DNA of 58,669 bases from CAZNKU01 sp045545235 (lineage in GTDB: Bacteria; Bacillota; Clostridia; Monoglobales; Firm-18): positions 1 to 58,669 of the forward strand of contig JAZQAN010000045.1 in the NCBI GenBank assembly GCA_045545235.1, written 5' to 3'. Made by a program: the position numbers and the translations under genes. Every line of letters begins with the position of its first letter. Position 1 is the stretch's first letter. The notes below the pieces were generated by a model that saw only the letters and a program-made list of their open reading frames with translations, was not told the DNA's origin and ran no database searches. This document shows positions 26,692 through 36,307 of this stretch, piece after piece.

Positions 26692-27701
26692 TGAAAAAAT
26701 ATCTTTTACCGCCAACAGGTGATTTTTACAAAGCAAATTTACATTGTCACACTGTTTTGTCAGATGGTGCGGCAACACCTGAACAGATTAAGGAAGTATA
26801 TCAGGGCTTGGGTTATGACATTGTTGCGTATACCGACCACGATGTTCTTTTAGGGCATAATGAGCTTACCGATGATAAATTCCTTGCACTTAACGGTGTT
26901 GAAATTTCAATTAACGGAAAAGGCGAGCCTGTGTGGGCAAATATGGAAACCTGCCACGTTAATTTTATTGCCATAGAGCCTGATAACCTTACAATGGTTT
27001 GCTGGCACAGAGAAAAGTATCTTCACGCCAATGCGGTTAATCAAAGGGATAAGGTTAAATTTGATGAAAGCAAACCCGACTACATACGCCGTTATTCAGG
27101 TGAGGGAATAAGTGAAATTTTTCAAATAGGCAGAGATAACGGATTTTTTACTGTGTATAATCATCCTACCTGCAACATGGAAAATTATTCTCATTATATG
27201 AATTATCACAATATGCATGCCATGGAAATGTCAAATGGCGGAAATGAATATAATCCGCAGGTTTATGACGATATGTTAAGAGGCGGTAAGCGTATTTACT
27301 GTGTAGGTGGTGACGATAACCACAACAAGCCCGAGCTTACATCAGGCTGCGGCAGGTCGTGGACAATGATTAAGGCAGACAAACTGGAATACAGAACAAT
27401 TACACAGGCTTTGCTTGATGGTAATTTTTATGCTTCCGACGGACCTGAAATTTATGAACTGTGGGTAGAGGACAGAACTATTCATGTAAAATGTTCCGAT
27501 GCTAAAAAAATTGAGTTTATAGCATCAAACAGAACACCGAAAAGATTCCGTGCACAAGGGGGAGAGTATTTAAACTATGCCTGTGCGGAAATACACCCTG
27601 ATGCAAAGTATGTGCGTGTTGTTGTTACAGACCCTGAAGGTGAGCACGCAAGTACAAATGCATATTTTACTGATGAAATATTTGGTGAGGTGGAAAAATG
27701 A
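26691..27701 (+). CDS. PHP-domain phosphoesterase-like protein, copy 1
   Basis: 336 residues from the ATG at 26691 (AAGGAG site). Metal-binding motifs NLHCHTVLSDG and YTDHD at the N-terminus, YNHPTCN in the middle and GGDDNH near residue 205 form the PHP trinuclear metal site. A C-terminal beta domain (from about 250) is separate. Copy 2 at 29478 has the same layout. PHP proteins hydrolyse phosphate esters; the substrate is unknown. It overlaps the GNAT gene by 4 bases. Confidence 0.85.
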   Translation: MKKYLLPPTGDFYKANLHCHTVLSDGAATPEQIKEVYQGLGYDIVAYTDHDVLLGHNELTDDKFLALNGVEISINGKGEPVWANMETCHVNFIAIEPDNLTMVCWHREKYLHANAVNQRDKVKFDESKPDYIRRYSGEGISEIFQIGRDNGFFTVYNHPTCNMENYSHYMNYHNMHAMEMSNGGNEYNPQVYDDMLRGGKRIYCVGGDDNHNKPELTSGCGRSWTMIKADKLEYRTITQALLDGNFYASDGPEIYELWVEDRTIHVKCSDAKKIEFIASNRTPKRFRAQGGEYLNYACAEIHPDAKYVRVVVTDPEGEHASTNAYFTDEIFGEVEK

Positions 27702-28138
27702 AGCTTAATGTAAAAACCTTTGACGAGCTTACAAACAGAGAACTTTATGAAATTTTGAAATTAAGGTCCGATGTCTTTGTTGTTGAACAAAAATGCAACT
27801 ATCAGGATATGGACGATGCAGATATTGGGGCAATTCACGTTTTTTACACAGAAAATGATGATATTGTTGCTTACCTTCGTGTTCTTGACAGGGGTGTTAT
27901 GTCCGAGGATGTGCGAATAGGCAGAGTAATATCACGAAAAAGACGTTGCGGTATAGGCACAATGCTTGTAAAAGAGGGTATAAAAGCGGCTGTGGAAAAA
28001 TTCGGTGCCGACAGGATTTTTGTGGAGGCACAGGTTTATGTAAAAGAGATGTATGCAAAACTTGGCTTTGTACAAACTTCCGATGAATTTTTAGATGTGG
28101 GAATACCACATGTTAAAATGATACTTGACTTAAAGTAA
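27698..28138 (+). CDS. GNAT N-acetyltransferase, ElaA-like
   Basis: 146 residues. N-terminal LTNRELYEILKLRSDVFVVEQKCNYQDMDDAD is the ElaA signature; the acetyl-CoA loop is IGRVISRKRRCGIGTMLVKEG, and FVEAQVYVKEMYAKLGF forms the final strand. It transfers an acetyl group to an unidentified amine. The ATGA overlap with the upstream PHP gene implies coupled translation. Confidence 0.88.
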   Translation: MKLNVKTFDELTNRELYEILKLRSDVFVVEQKCNYQDMDDADIGAIHVFYTENDDIVAYLRVLDRGVMSEDVRIGRVISRKRRCGIGTMLVKEGIKAAVEKFGADRIFVEAQVYVKEMYAKLGFVQTSDEFLDVGIPHVKMILDLK

Positions 28139-28150
28139 GGAGATGTATTT

Positions 28151-28963
28151 ATGAAAAAATTTGTTAGCTTGTTAGTTGCATTGGTGATGCTGTTTTCTTT
28201 GAGCGCTACGGCATTTGCAGGTAGTTCGATTTATGTTATGCTTGACGGAAATTATATTGGTTTTGATGTTAAACCACAGGTTATAAGCGGAAGAACAATG
28301 GTGCCCATAAGAGCAATTTTTGAAAAAATGGGAGCTACCGTAAGTTGGGATGGCAATTCAAATTCAGCTATCTGTACAAAAGGAAGTACGGTTGTTAAAA
28401 TGACAGTAGGAAATATGATTATGTATGTTAATAACCAACCTGTAAAGATGGATATTGCTCCGCTTGTAATTAACGGACGAACTTTGGCTCCTGCAAGATA
28501 CGCGGCAGAAGCATTTGGTGCAAAGGTTGACTGGGACGAAAATACGAAAACTGTAATTATTCGTACAACTGTTACTATGTATGCAATAGATGGCAGAACA
28601 ATTTCTGTGCCTAAAAATGAAGTAGAAGCATACAAAAAAGTTGGGTGGTATGCAACAAAGGCGGAAACTCAGCAGACTTTATATGCAGCTGACGGAAGAA
28701 CAATTGTTGTATACAAAGCAGAAGTACCTGCTTATAAAAAAGTGGGATGGTATGAAACTAAAGCGCAGGCGGAAGCTTCTAAACCTGTTGTAAACAAACC
28801 GGTTAGTCAACCAACAAATAGTAATAATCCGGGTCCTGATGGGAATTATTACAGAACACCTACCGGAACAAAATATCATCTTGATCCTAATTGTGGGGGA
28901 AAGAACAGTAGAATAACAACAAATATTTCAGGGCTTGAACCTTGTAAAAAATGCGCACAATAA
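28151..28963 (+). CDS. Secreted copper amine oxidase N-domain protein with internal repeats
   Basis: 270 residues. Signal peptide 1-23 (cut near TAFA). Residues 24-140 hold the copper amine oxidase N-terminal-like (stalk) domain (SGRTMVPIRAIFEKMGATVSWD, NGRTLAPARYAAEAFGAKVDWD). Next are two repeats of about 35 residues containing DGRTI..., EAYKKVGWYATKA and PAYKKVGWYETKA. A short linker leads to a C-terminal YRTPTGTKYHLDPNC...CKKC segment that could bind zinc. It is exported and probably wall-associated; a catalytic activity is not implied. AAGGAGATG ribosome site. Confidence 0.8.
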   Translation: MKKFVSLLVALVMLFSLSATAFAGSSIYVMLDGNYIGFDVKPQVISGRTMVPIRAIFEKMGATVSWDGNSNSAICTKGSTVVKMTVGNMIMYVNNQPVKMDIAPLVINGRTLAPARYAAEAFGAKVDWDENTKTVIIRTTVTMYAIDGRTISVPKNEVEAYKKVGWYATKAETQQTLYAADGRTIVVYKAEVPAYKKVGWYETKAQAEASKPVVNKPVSQPTNSNNPGPDGNYYRTPTGTKYHLDPNCGGKNSRITTNISGLEPCKKCAQ

Positions 28964-28996
28964 ATAAAGAATTTTTATTAAAAGGAGAAAAGAAAA

Positions 28997-29455
28997 ATGA
29001 TTTTTGATAACATGAAAAACTGCGAGAAATACTATGGAGCTCATCCAAAATTTGAAAAGGCTTTTGAATTTATAAAAAAAGCTATTGATGAAAATATGGA
29101 AGTAGGTAAATACGAAATTGAAGGCGAAAATTTACGTGCGTCAATTCAGTGTTATGAAACAAAGCTTGCGGAAAACAGCAAGTTTGAAGGTCACGGGGAT
29201 TTTATAGATATTCAGTGCATTATTACAGGTTGTGAAACAATGGGATGTATGGATGTTTCAAAGGCTGTGGTTTCAAAACCTTACAATGCTGAAAAGGATT
29301 ATGCAATATATGAAAATAACGACAAGGCTTCATACTGTGTTGTACAGGACGCGGAATACTGCGTTTTCTTCCCACACGATATTCACAGACCCGGTATGGC
29401 TTATAATGATGTGCCGTCACAGGTTAAAAAGATTGTTGTAAAGGTTCATATCTGA
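28997..29455 (+). CDS. YhcH/YjgK/YiaL family sugar protein
   Basis: 152 residues of the DUF386/YhcH family, a cupin-like beta fold. Visible are the metal-site pattern KFEGHGDFIDIQCIITG and the C-terminal FFPHDIHRPGM with its histidines. E. coli relatives act in sialic acid or rare-sugar use, possibly as anomerases. It lies between two PHP paralogues, so a shared sugar-phosphate pathway is plausible. AAGGAGAAA precedes the ATG. Confidence 0.88.
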   Translation: MIFDNMKNCEKYYGAHPKFEKAFEFIKKAIDENMEVGKYEIEGENLRASIQCYETKLAENSKFEGHGDFIDIQCIITGCETMGCMDVSKAVVSKPYNAEKDYAIYENNDKASYCVVQDAEYCVFFPHDIHRPGMAYNDVPSQVKKIVVKVHI

Positions 29456-29477
29456 TTTTGACAAAGGGGTAAGTTTT

Positions 29478-30479
29478 ATGAAAAAAATATTACTTGACAG
29501 TACTAAAAATTTTTATAAAGCAAATCTTCATTGTCATTCAACAAAGTCTGACGGCAAAATGACGGTTGAAGAAATAAAAGAGCATTATAAGAAAAACGGA
29601 TATTCTGTTGTAGCTTTTACGGACCACGAGCATTTGCTTGATAATTCATTTTTAAATGATGAGGGTTTTCTTGCAATTACAGGTTGTGAGATTGCTATAA
29701 AGGAATTTTCTGAACTTTCTACCTTGGTAAAAACTGATATGAAGGTTGCACATTTTAACTTTCTTTCAAGAAATCCTCATAATACAGATACACCCTGCTA
29801 TAATTCGGTTTATGACCATTTCGTAAAAGACTGGTTTGCAGATGAAATAGTTCATACCTGCGGTGAATACGAAAGAAGCTTAACAACCGAGGGTGTATGC
29901 GAAATGATAAAAATTGCCAATGAAAAAGATTTTCTCGTTACATATAACCACCCTAACTGGTCATTGCAGAACGCAACAGATTATATAGACTATGAAGGCT
30001 TGTGGGCAGTTGAAGTATATAATAATGAATGTTGTTGTACGGGTTATGCAGAGTATGACATTCATGCTTACGAAACCTTTCTTCGCTCAGGCAAAAGAAT
30101 AGCATGTGTAGCAGCAGATGATAATCACAGCATACACTCAACCTGTGGAGGCTGGGTTGTAATTAATGCAGATAAGCTTGACTATGACAGTATTTTTGAT
30201 GCAATGGAAAATCATAGTATGTATTCATCATTCGGTCCTGAAATAAAGGAATTGTATATAGATGGTGATACTGCACATCTTACTTTTTCAAAAGGTGTAT
30301 TTGCTCTTATGTCCACACAGGGCAGAAGAGTTTCCAAACAAGTTGCTGTTAATCCTGATGGAGAAAATAAAGTTGAATTTAAAATTCTTCCCACTGACGG
30401 ATATGTAAGGTTTGATGTAGTTGATGACCGTAACAGACGTGCCAACACCTGTGCGTATTTTCTTGATGAATTAAAATAA
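29478..30479 (+). CDS. PHP-domain phosphoesterase-like protein, copy 2
   Basis: 333 residues, paralogous to 26691-27701 over its whole length: FYKANLHCHSTKSDG, FTDHEHLL, YNHPNWS, VAADDNHS and a similar C-terminal beta domain ending CAYFLDEL. The central acidic/histidine ligands are kept in both, so both are probably active. It begins 22 bases after the YhcH-like gene. Confidence 0.85.
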   Translation: MKKILLDSTKNFYKANLHCHSTKSDGKMTVEEIKEHYKKNGYSVVAFTDHEHLLDNSFLNDEGFLAITGCEIAIKEFSELSTLVKTDMKVAHFNFLSRNPHNTDTPCYNSVYDHFVKDWFADEIVHTCGEYERSLTTEGVCEMIKIANEKDFLVTYNHPNWSLQNATDYIDYEGLWAVEVYNNECCCTGYAEYDIHAYETFLRSGKRIACVAADDNHSIHSTCGGWVVINADKLDYDSIFDAMENHSMYSSFGPEIKELYIDGDTAHLTFSKGVFALMSTQGRRVSKQVAVNPDGENKVEFKILPTDGYVRFDVVDDRNRRANTCAYFLDELK

Positions 30480-30501
30480 ATTAATAATGTGGGGTATTAG
30501 T

Positions 30502-31125
30502 GTGAGCTTTATAAAAAAATGCATAACTTTTACAAATAAATATTTTAAGGAAAAGCTTTTAAAGTGCTTTTTGATAGCAGGTATTATTTTTATACTTGCA
30601 GGTGTTGTCAGTTTTTTTGTTATAAGAACAATGGATGCAGAGTTTTTGTTGGATATGTACAAGAATATAGGTGAAATGATTGGTGCCAAATCTGTTGTAA
30701 ATGATGATGGAACTTTGTCATTTTTGGGAGTGTTTTTTAACAATTTAACAGCCGGTGTAATTATAAGCCTGACAGGGTTTATTCCGTTTTTGTTTCTTCC
30801 TGTATGGTATATAAGTATAAATTCTGCACTTGTTGGTGCTGTAATGGCTATTGTGGATGTTGTTACAGAAGAAAGTGTTATTCTTTCAATTGTTAAATAT
30901 ATATTGCCTCACGGCATATTTGAAGTACCTGCAATTATACTTGAGGGTGCAGTTGGAATTTGTATATGTGCCTTTTTGTGCCGTAAAATATTTGGCAGGG
31001 AAAAGGAAGAAAGCTTGATTTTTCACTTAAAGGGCTTTGTTGGAGTACATATTTTTTATATTTTGCCTATGCTTTTAATTGCGGCATTTATTGAAGCGGT
31101 AGTGTTAGGTGCGCTGTATTTTTAA
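30502..31125 (+). CDS. SpoIIM-like membrane protein
   Basis: 208 residues from the GTG at 30502 after TGGGG; an ATG at 30487 has no site. It resembles the stage II sporulation protein M family: a short basic N-terminus, one helix (about 25-45), an extracytoplasmic loop, then several helices with NLTAGVIISLTGFIPFLFLP and LPHGIFEVPAIILEGAVG, the family signature. SpoIIM helps engulfment in Bacillus; homologues also occur outside sporulation. Confidence 0.75.
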   Translation: MSFIKKCITFTNKYFKEKLLKCFLIAGIIFILAGVVSFFVIRTMDAEFLLDMYKNIGEMIGAKSVVNDDGTLSFLGVFFNNLTAGVIISLTGFIPFLFLPVWYISINSALVGAVMAIVDVVTEESVILSIVKYILPHGIFEVPAIILEGAVGICICAFLCRKIFGREKEESLIFHLKGFVGVHIFYILPMLLIAAFIEAVVLGALYF

Positions 31126-31129
31126 TTGC

Positions 31130-31158
31130 TTGATTAATGCGGATTTTTATGATAGAAT
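31130..31158 (+). promoter_or_regulatory. Promoter of the CPBP-whiA-dnaE run
   Basis: TTGATT, a 17-base spacer and TAGAAT, 30 bases before the CPBP start. Confidence 0.55.
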
Positions 31159-31188
31159 CTTTTTAATGTCTTTATGGAGGAGCGTTTT

Positions 31189-31848
31189 ATGAAAAAAGCA
31201 ATTATACCTGTACTGGTAATAGTTGCCTGTGCAGTTATGGGGATTGTTGATGCCGTTATACAGCCAGGGTATGTTGTTAAATCCGTTATTAAAGTTATAA
31301 TGTTTTTGATGCTGCCGTTTATGTACTGCTTGCTTTCAAAGGACTACAGTATCATAAAAATATTTAAAGCAGAAAGAAAAGGCTTTTTATTTGCAGTTGT
31401 TTTGGGTATTGTAATATATATAGTTATTTTAGGTGCATATTTTATATTCAGAAACGTTTTTGACTTTTCGGCACTTACTTCAAGTCTAAATGAAACAACG
31501 GGTGTAAACAGGTCAAACTTTTTGTGGGTTGCAATATACATATCTTTTGTTAATTCTTTACTTGAAGAATTTTTCTTCAGGGGATTTGCTTTTCTTACAT
31601 TAAAAAATACACTTTCAAAAAGCTTTGCATATATATTCAGCAGTTTGCTTTTTGCCCTTTATCACATTGCTATGATGATTGGGTGGTTTGGAATACCGGT
31701 AATAATTATTTCACTTGCAGGACTTTTTGCCGGTGGTCTGATTTTTGATAAATTTGATGATAAAAAAGGTAATATTTATTTATCGTGGTTAATACATATG
31801 TTTGCCAATTTTTCAATAAATACAATTGGTTTTATTTTGTTTGGTTAA
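31189..31848 (+). CDS. CPBP family intramembrane metalloprotease
   Basis: 219 residues from the ATG at 31189 after GGAGGAGCG. Multiple membrane helices. The CAAX/CPBP motifs are all present: EE-x3-R in NSLLEEFFFRGFAF, F-x3-H in FALYHIAM, and H-x3-N in HMFANFS. Members cleave membrane or prenylated peptides, mature bacteriocins or protect against them. It precedes whiA by 12 bases. Confidence 0.9.
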   Translation: MKKAIIPVLVIVACAVMGIVDAVIQPGYVVKSVIKVIMFLMLPFMYCLLSKDYSIIKIFKAERKGFLFAVVLGIVIYIVILGAYFIFRNVFDFSALTSSLNETTGVNRSNFLWVAIYISFVNSLLEEFFFRGFAFLTLKNTLSKSFAYIFSSLLFALYHIAMMIGWFGIPVIIISLAGLFAGGLIFDKFDDKKGNIYLSWLIHMFANFSINTIGFILFG

Positions 31849-31860
31849 GGAGGTGTAGCT

Positions 31861-32739
31861 ATGTCTTTTGCATCGGATGTGCGTGCAGAAATATGTAAAA
31901 CAGATATTACGGAAGTTTGCTGTGCAAGAGCAGAACTTGTCGGAATGGTTTGTTACGGTGCATCAATTAAAAATAATGAGCTTAAGCTTCGTACTGAAAA
32001 TGCAATTGTTGCACAAAGGTTTTACGAACTTATAAAGTTTTTGTACAATATAAGTGTAAACGTTGAAATGACGGAAGCAGGAGTATGCTATGCCACACTT
32101 GAAGGTCCTGATGTGCTTAAGGTGCTTCGTGATATGAAGCTTGTTGGTGTACCACTTCGTATAGACCGTGAAATTACAAGAAATGAATGCTGTAAATCTT
32201 CATTTTTGCGTGGTGTGTTTTTAGGAGGAGGAAGTATGGTAGACCCTAACAAGGGGTATCATATGGAGCTTGTATCCAACAGGTTTTCTCTTGAAAAAGA
32301 TATGCGCAGTATTTTTGAACACTTTGAACTTTATCCTAAGCTTATTAACCGAAAGGGCAATTTTGTATTTTATATAAAGGAAAGTCAGCAGATTGAAAAC
32401 TTTCTTGCAGCTGTAGGTGCATACAACAAGATGATGGAGTTTGTTAATGTTGTAATTGAACGTGATATTAGAAACTCAATAAACAGACGCAATAATTTTG
32501 AAATTGCTAATGAAACAAAAATCTTACAGACTGCAATTAAACAACAGATGGCAATTAAAAAAATTGTCCTTGAACACGGATGGCAAAGTCTGTCGCCCGA
32601 ACTTACCGCAGTTGCAAAGTTGAGGATGGGAAATCTTGATATGTCCCTTGCCGAAATGGCAGAAAAGCTTAATATATCAAAGTCGGGTGTTAATCACAGA
32701 ATGAGAAGAATACTCGAACTTGCAGAATTTGAAAAATAA
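31861..32739 (+). CDS. whiA: DNA-binding protein WhiA
   Basis: 292 residues: an N-terminal LAGLIDADG-like homing-endonuclease fold (about 1-200, FLRGVFLGGGSMVDPNKGYHMELV) that has lost cleavage, followed by a C-terminal helix-turn-helix (MSLAEMAEKLNISKSGVNHRMRRILELA). WhiA affects cell division and sporulation timing. It usually sits in yvcJ-yvcK-whiA; neither partner is seen here, and it leads directly into dnaE. GGAGGTG ribosome site. Confidence 0.95.
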   Translation: MSFASDVRAEICKTDITEVCCARAELVGMVCYGASIKNNELKLRTENAIVAQRFYELIKFLYNISVNVEMTEAGVCYATLEGPDVLKVLRDMKLVGVPLRIDREITRNECCKSSFLRGVFLGGGSMVDPNKGYHMELVSNRFSLEKDMRSIFEHFELYPKLINRKGNFVFYIKESQQIENFLAAVGAYNKMMEFVNVVIERDIRNSINRRNNFEIANETKILQTAIKQQMAIKKIVLEHGWQSLSPELTAVAKLRMGNLDMSLAEMAEKLNISKSGVNHRMRRILELAEFEK

Positions 32740-32755
32740 AAAAGGAGGGGGTAGT

Positions 32756-35700
32756 GTGGCTGATTTTGTACATCTTCATACACATACTGCATACAGTCTT
32801 TTAGACGGTGCCTGCAGAATTGACAAGTTAATAGAAGAAGCAAAGAAAAACAACCAGTCTGCCCTTGCAATTACTGACCACGGCGTAATGTACGGCGTGG
32901 TAGATTTTTATAAAGAAGCAAAAAAACAGGGTATAAAACCTATAATAGGCTGTGAAATGTACATTGCAGAACGCACTATGTATGATAAGGGATTTTCCTA
33001 TGATTCAAAGCGGTTTCATGTAATTTTACTTGCAAAAAACAATGTGGGGTATAAAAATCTTGTTAAGCTTGTGAGTATTTCACATACAGAGGGGTTTTAC
33101 GTAAAACCGCGTATAGATAAATCTGCTTTAAGAAAGTACAGCGAAGGGCTTATTTGCCTTTCTGCCTGCATAGCCGGGGAGATTCCTCAGGCAATCTTAA
33201 ATAATGATACTAAACAGGCGAGGTTACTTGTCGAAGAATATATAAGCATTTTTGGTAAGGAGAATTTTTACCTCGAAATGCAAAATCACGGTATAAAGGA
33301 AGAAATGCAGGTTAATGCACAGCTTGTTAATTTTGCCCGTGAATACGGTGTTGGAATTGTTGCTACAAACGATGTGCATTATGTTTCCAAAAAGGACGCA
33401 AGGTATCAGGATATCCTTATGTGTATACAAACAGGCAAAAAGGAGCATGAAACTGACCGTATGAAATTTGAAACCGATGAGATGTATCTTAAGTCATCGG
33501 AGGAAATGAGCAAACTGTTCAAAACACTGCCTCAGGCATTGGAAAATACCGTGAAAATTGCGCAAATGTGTAATGTAGAGCTTGAATTCGGAAAATATCA
33601 TTTGCCTGAATTTAAACTTCCTGCAGATGTTGACCATTTTGATTATCTGAAAAGACTTTGCTTTAACGGTCTTAAAAAACGTTACGAGGCTTATGAACCT
33701 CATCTTGAACGTTTGAAGTACGAACTTAATGTTATAAATGATATGGGCTTTACCGACTATTTTCTTATAGTGTGGGACTTTGTGAAGTATGCAAAGGATA
33801 ATGGCATATATGTAGGTCCGGGAAGAGGAAGTGCGGCAGGAAGTCTTGTTTCCTATTGCCTTGATATTACCACAATAGACCCTGTGAAATATGATCTTAT
33901 TTTTGAAAGATTCCTGAATCCGTCCCGCGTTACAATGCCCGATATAGATATAGACTTTTGCATTGAAAGACGCGGTGACGTAATAAACTATGTCCGCGAA
34001 AAATACGGAAATAATAATGTTGCGCAGATAACAACCTTTGGTACACTTTCGGCACGTTCTGTTATAAGGGATGTAGGAAGAGTTATAGATATGTCCTATG
34101 CGGAGTTTGATTCAATTGCAAAAATGATACCTTCGTCTGTGGGTCAGACTATTGACGGTGCACTTGAGGATAACAGATTACTTCGCGAAAGGTATAATTA
34201 TGACTCGCGTGTAAAGGAGCTTATAGATATTGCAAAGAAACTTGAGGGATTGCCTCGTCATGCATCAACTCACGCCGCAGGGGTTGTTATAACAAGTAGG
34301 GAAGTCAGCGATTATGTGCCACTTGCACTTGCAGATGACCAACCTGTTACACAGTATGTAATGACTGCACTTGAAGAGCTTGGACTTTTGAAAATGGATT
34401 TTCTCGGAATCCGAAACCTTACTGTTATAAAAAATACTGTGAACAATATAAAACATTGTAAAGGTGTAGACCTTGATATTAACAGTATTGATATGAATAA
34501 AAAAGAGGTATATTCACTTATAGCTTCGGGTAATACAGATGGTGTGTTTCAGCTTGAAAGTGCAGGTATGAAAAACTTTATGAGAGAACTAAAGCCATCC
34601 TGCCTTGATGACTTAATCGCGGGTATTGCTCTTTTCAGACCCGGCCCTGCCGATTCAATACCCAAATATATTGAAAGTAAAAACAACCATAATAAAATTA
34701 CCTATAAGCATCCTATGCTTAAGCCTATTTTGGAATCTACTTACGGCTGTATAGTTTATCAGGAACAGGTTATGCAGATTGTTCAGACTATGGCGGGGTA
34801 TTCTCTCGGACGTGCTGATATTTTGCGTAAGGCTATGGGTAAAAAGAAACCCGAAGTAATTTTGAAAGAAAAAAATGCATTTATATATGGTGACGGTGAA
34901 GTTTGCGGTGCTGTAAAAAACGGTGTTCCTGCAGATGTTGCAGAATCTATATTTGATGATATGGCTGACTTTGGTAAATACGCCTTTAATAAATCTCACG
35001 CAGCAGCATATGCTATAGTTGCATATCAGACCGCTTATCTTAAAACTTTTTATAAGGTTGAATTTATGGCTGCACTTATGTCATCGCAGGTTAATAATAC
35101 CGATAAGCTTAATGAATATGTTGTTCAGTTGCCTAAAATGGGTATAAAGCTGTTGCCTGTTGATGTAAACAAAAGCTTTGCTTATTTTGTTCCCGAAGAC
35201 GGTGCAATAAGGTACGGTATGGTGGGAGTAAAGAATGTTGGTAAAAGCTTTGCTGAAAATATTGTAACAAACCGTGGTAAGGGATACACTACCTTCAAAG
35301 GCTTTTGTATGAAAAACAGTGATGACGGAATAAACAAAAGGGCTATGGAGTATTTAATCAAGGCAGGAGCTTTTGACAGAGTAGGTAAGGGTACACGTTC
35401 ACAGTATCTTGCAATTTACGAACGTGTTATTGATGAGGCAACTTCCTCAACAAAATATAATTTTTCAGACCAGATTACTTTTTTAAGTGACGATGAATTT
35501 GAAGATGACCTTCCGAAGGTTACTCCGTTTACTAAAGAATATGTTCTTATGCTTGAAAAGGAAGCAATGGGTGTGTACCTTTCAGGTCATCCTCTTGAGG
35601 AATATGAGAATTCAATATTGGCGGCTTCTACCGTAAATATTGCGGAAATTATAAGCTCGTTTGATGGAAGTGCTTTAGGAAAAGTAACAGATGGTCAGAA

Positions 35701-36175
35701 TGTTAAGGTTGGCGGAATGATAAATTCTACATTTGTTAAGTTTACCAAAAATGCCGCAAGGATGGCTTTTGTCGGTTTTGAGGATTTGTCGGGAAGCATT
35801 GAGCTTGTGATTTTTCCTAATTATTTTTCAGCTTGTGAAAAATTATTGAAAGAGGGAAATAAGATTGTTGTTGAAGGTAAGGTTGACTGGGATGGAGAAG
35901 GTTTTCCAAAAATTATTGTAAATAGTATAAGTGAGCTTAAAATGCCTTCTTCAAAAAAAGCCTATATAAAAATTCCTGTAGGTATGGAGCATAAAACGGA
36001 AACTGTAAAGGAACTGCTTAAAATATATCCCGGTAATGTACCGGTTTATCTTTATGTTGAAAAAGAAAAGAAATATTATGAGGCTGACTCCAGCTTGTGG
36101 GTTGAGCCGTCAGAAGCACTCGGGCGACAACTTAAACGCAATATGGGTGAAGGTTGCATAATGGTTATCAAATGA
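32756..36175 (+). CDS. dnaE: DNA polymerase III alpha subunit DnaE
   Basis: 1139 residues from the GTG at 32756, behind AAAGGAGGGGG. The N-terminal PHP domain has HLHTHTAYSLLDG and ITDHGVMYG. The palm carries the catalytic aspartates in PDIDIDFCIERR plus GPGRGSAAGSLVSY. The finger region is followed by helix-hairpin-helix and an OB fold (VKVGGMINSTFVKFTKN) near the end. It lacks the proofreading exonuclease of PolC, as in DnaE-type enzymes of about 1,150 residues. Confidence 0.97.
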   Translation: MADFVHLHTHTAYSLLDGACRIDKLIEEAKKNNQSALAITDHGVMYGVVDFYKEAKKQGIKPIIGCEMYIAERTMYDKGFSYDSKRFHVILLAKNNVGYKNLVKLVSISHTEGFYVKPRIDKSALRKYSEGLICLSACIAGEIPQAILNNDTKQARLLVEEYISIFGKENFYLEMQNHGIKEEMQVNAQLVNFAREYGVGIVATNDVHYVSKKDARYQDILMCIQTGKKEHETDRMKFETDEMYLKSSEEMSKLFKTLPQALENTVKIAQMCNVELEFGKYHLPEFKLPADVDHFDYLKRLCFNGLKKRYEAYEPHLERLKYELNVINDMGFTDYFLIVWDFVKYAKDNGIYVGPGRGSAAGSLVSYCLDITTIDPVKYDLIFERFLNPSRVTMPDIDIDFCIERRGDVINYVREKYGNNNVAQITTFGTLSARSVIRDVGRVIDMSYAEFDSIAKMIPSSVGQTIDGALEDNRLLRERYNYDSRVKELIDIAKKLEGLPRHASTHAAGVVITSREVSDYVPLALADDQPVTQYVMTALEELGLLKMDFLGIRNLTVIKNTVNNIKHCKGVDLDINSIDMNKKEVYSLIASGNTDGVFQLESAGMKNFMRELKPSCLDDLIAGIALFRPGPADSIPKYIESKNNHNKITYKHPMLKPILESTYGCIVYQEQVMQIVQTMAGYSLGRADILRKAMGKKKPEVILKEKNAFIYGDGEVCGAVKNGVPADVAESIFDDMADFGKYAFNKSHAAAYAIVAYQTAYLKTFYKVEFMAALMSSQVNNTDKLNEYVVQLPKMGIKLLPVDVNKSFAYFVPEDGAIRYGMVGVKNVGKSFAENIVTNRGKGYTTFKGFCMKNSDDGINKRAMEYLIKAGAFDRVGKGTRSQYLAIYERVIDEATSSTKYNFSDQITFLSDDEFEDDLPKVTPFTKEYVLMLEKEAMGVYLSGHPLEEYENSILAASTVNIAEIISSFDGSALGKVTDGQNVKVGGMINSTFVKFTKNAARMAFVGFEDLSGSIELVIFPNYFSACEKLLKEGNKIVVEGKVDWDGEGFPKIIVNSISELKMPSSKKAYIKIPVGMEHKTETVKELLKIYPGNVPVYLYVEKEKKYYEADSSLWVEPSEALGRQLKRNMGEGCIMVIK

Positions 36176-36181
36176 ACATAC

Positions 36182-36201
36182 AGTTTTTTGTACAAAAAAC
36201 T
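36182..36201 (+). terminator. Palindrome after dnaE, possible terminator
   Basis: Perfect 20-base palindrome AGTTTTTTGTACAAAAAACT 7 bases after the dnaE stop. It lacks a clean T-tract, so termination is uncertain. Confidence 0.4.
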
Positions 36202-36202
36202 A

Positions 36203-36231
36203 TTGATTTTTATGACTTTTTGTTGTAAAAT
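36203..36231 (+). promoter_or_regulatory. Promoter of the DUF2007-pfkA-pgsA run
   Basis: TTGATT, a 17-base spacer and TAAAAT, 76 bases before the small gene at 36308. Confidence 0.5.
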
Positions 36232-36307
36232 AGTATTTGCGTATTTTTTTGATTTTATATAAAAAAACATAAAGCTGTTGTTTGGCTTAAAGGTTTTTGG
36301 AGGTTAT

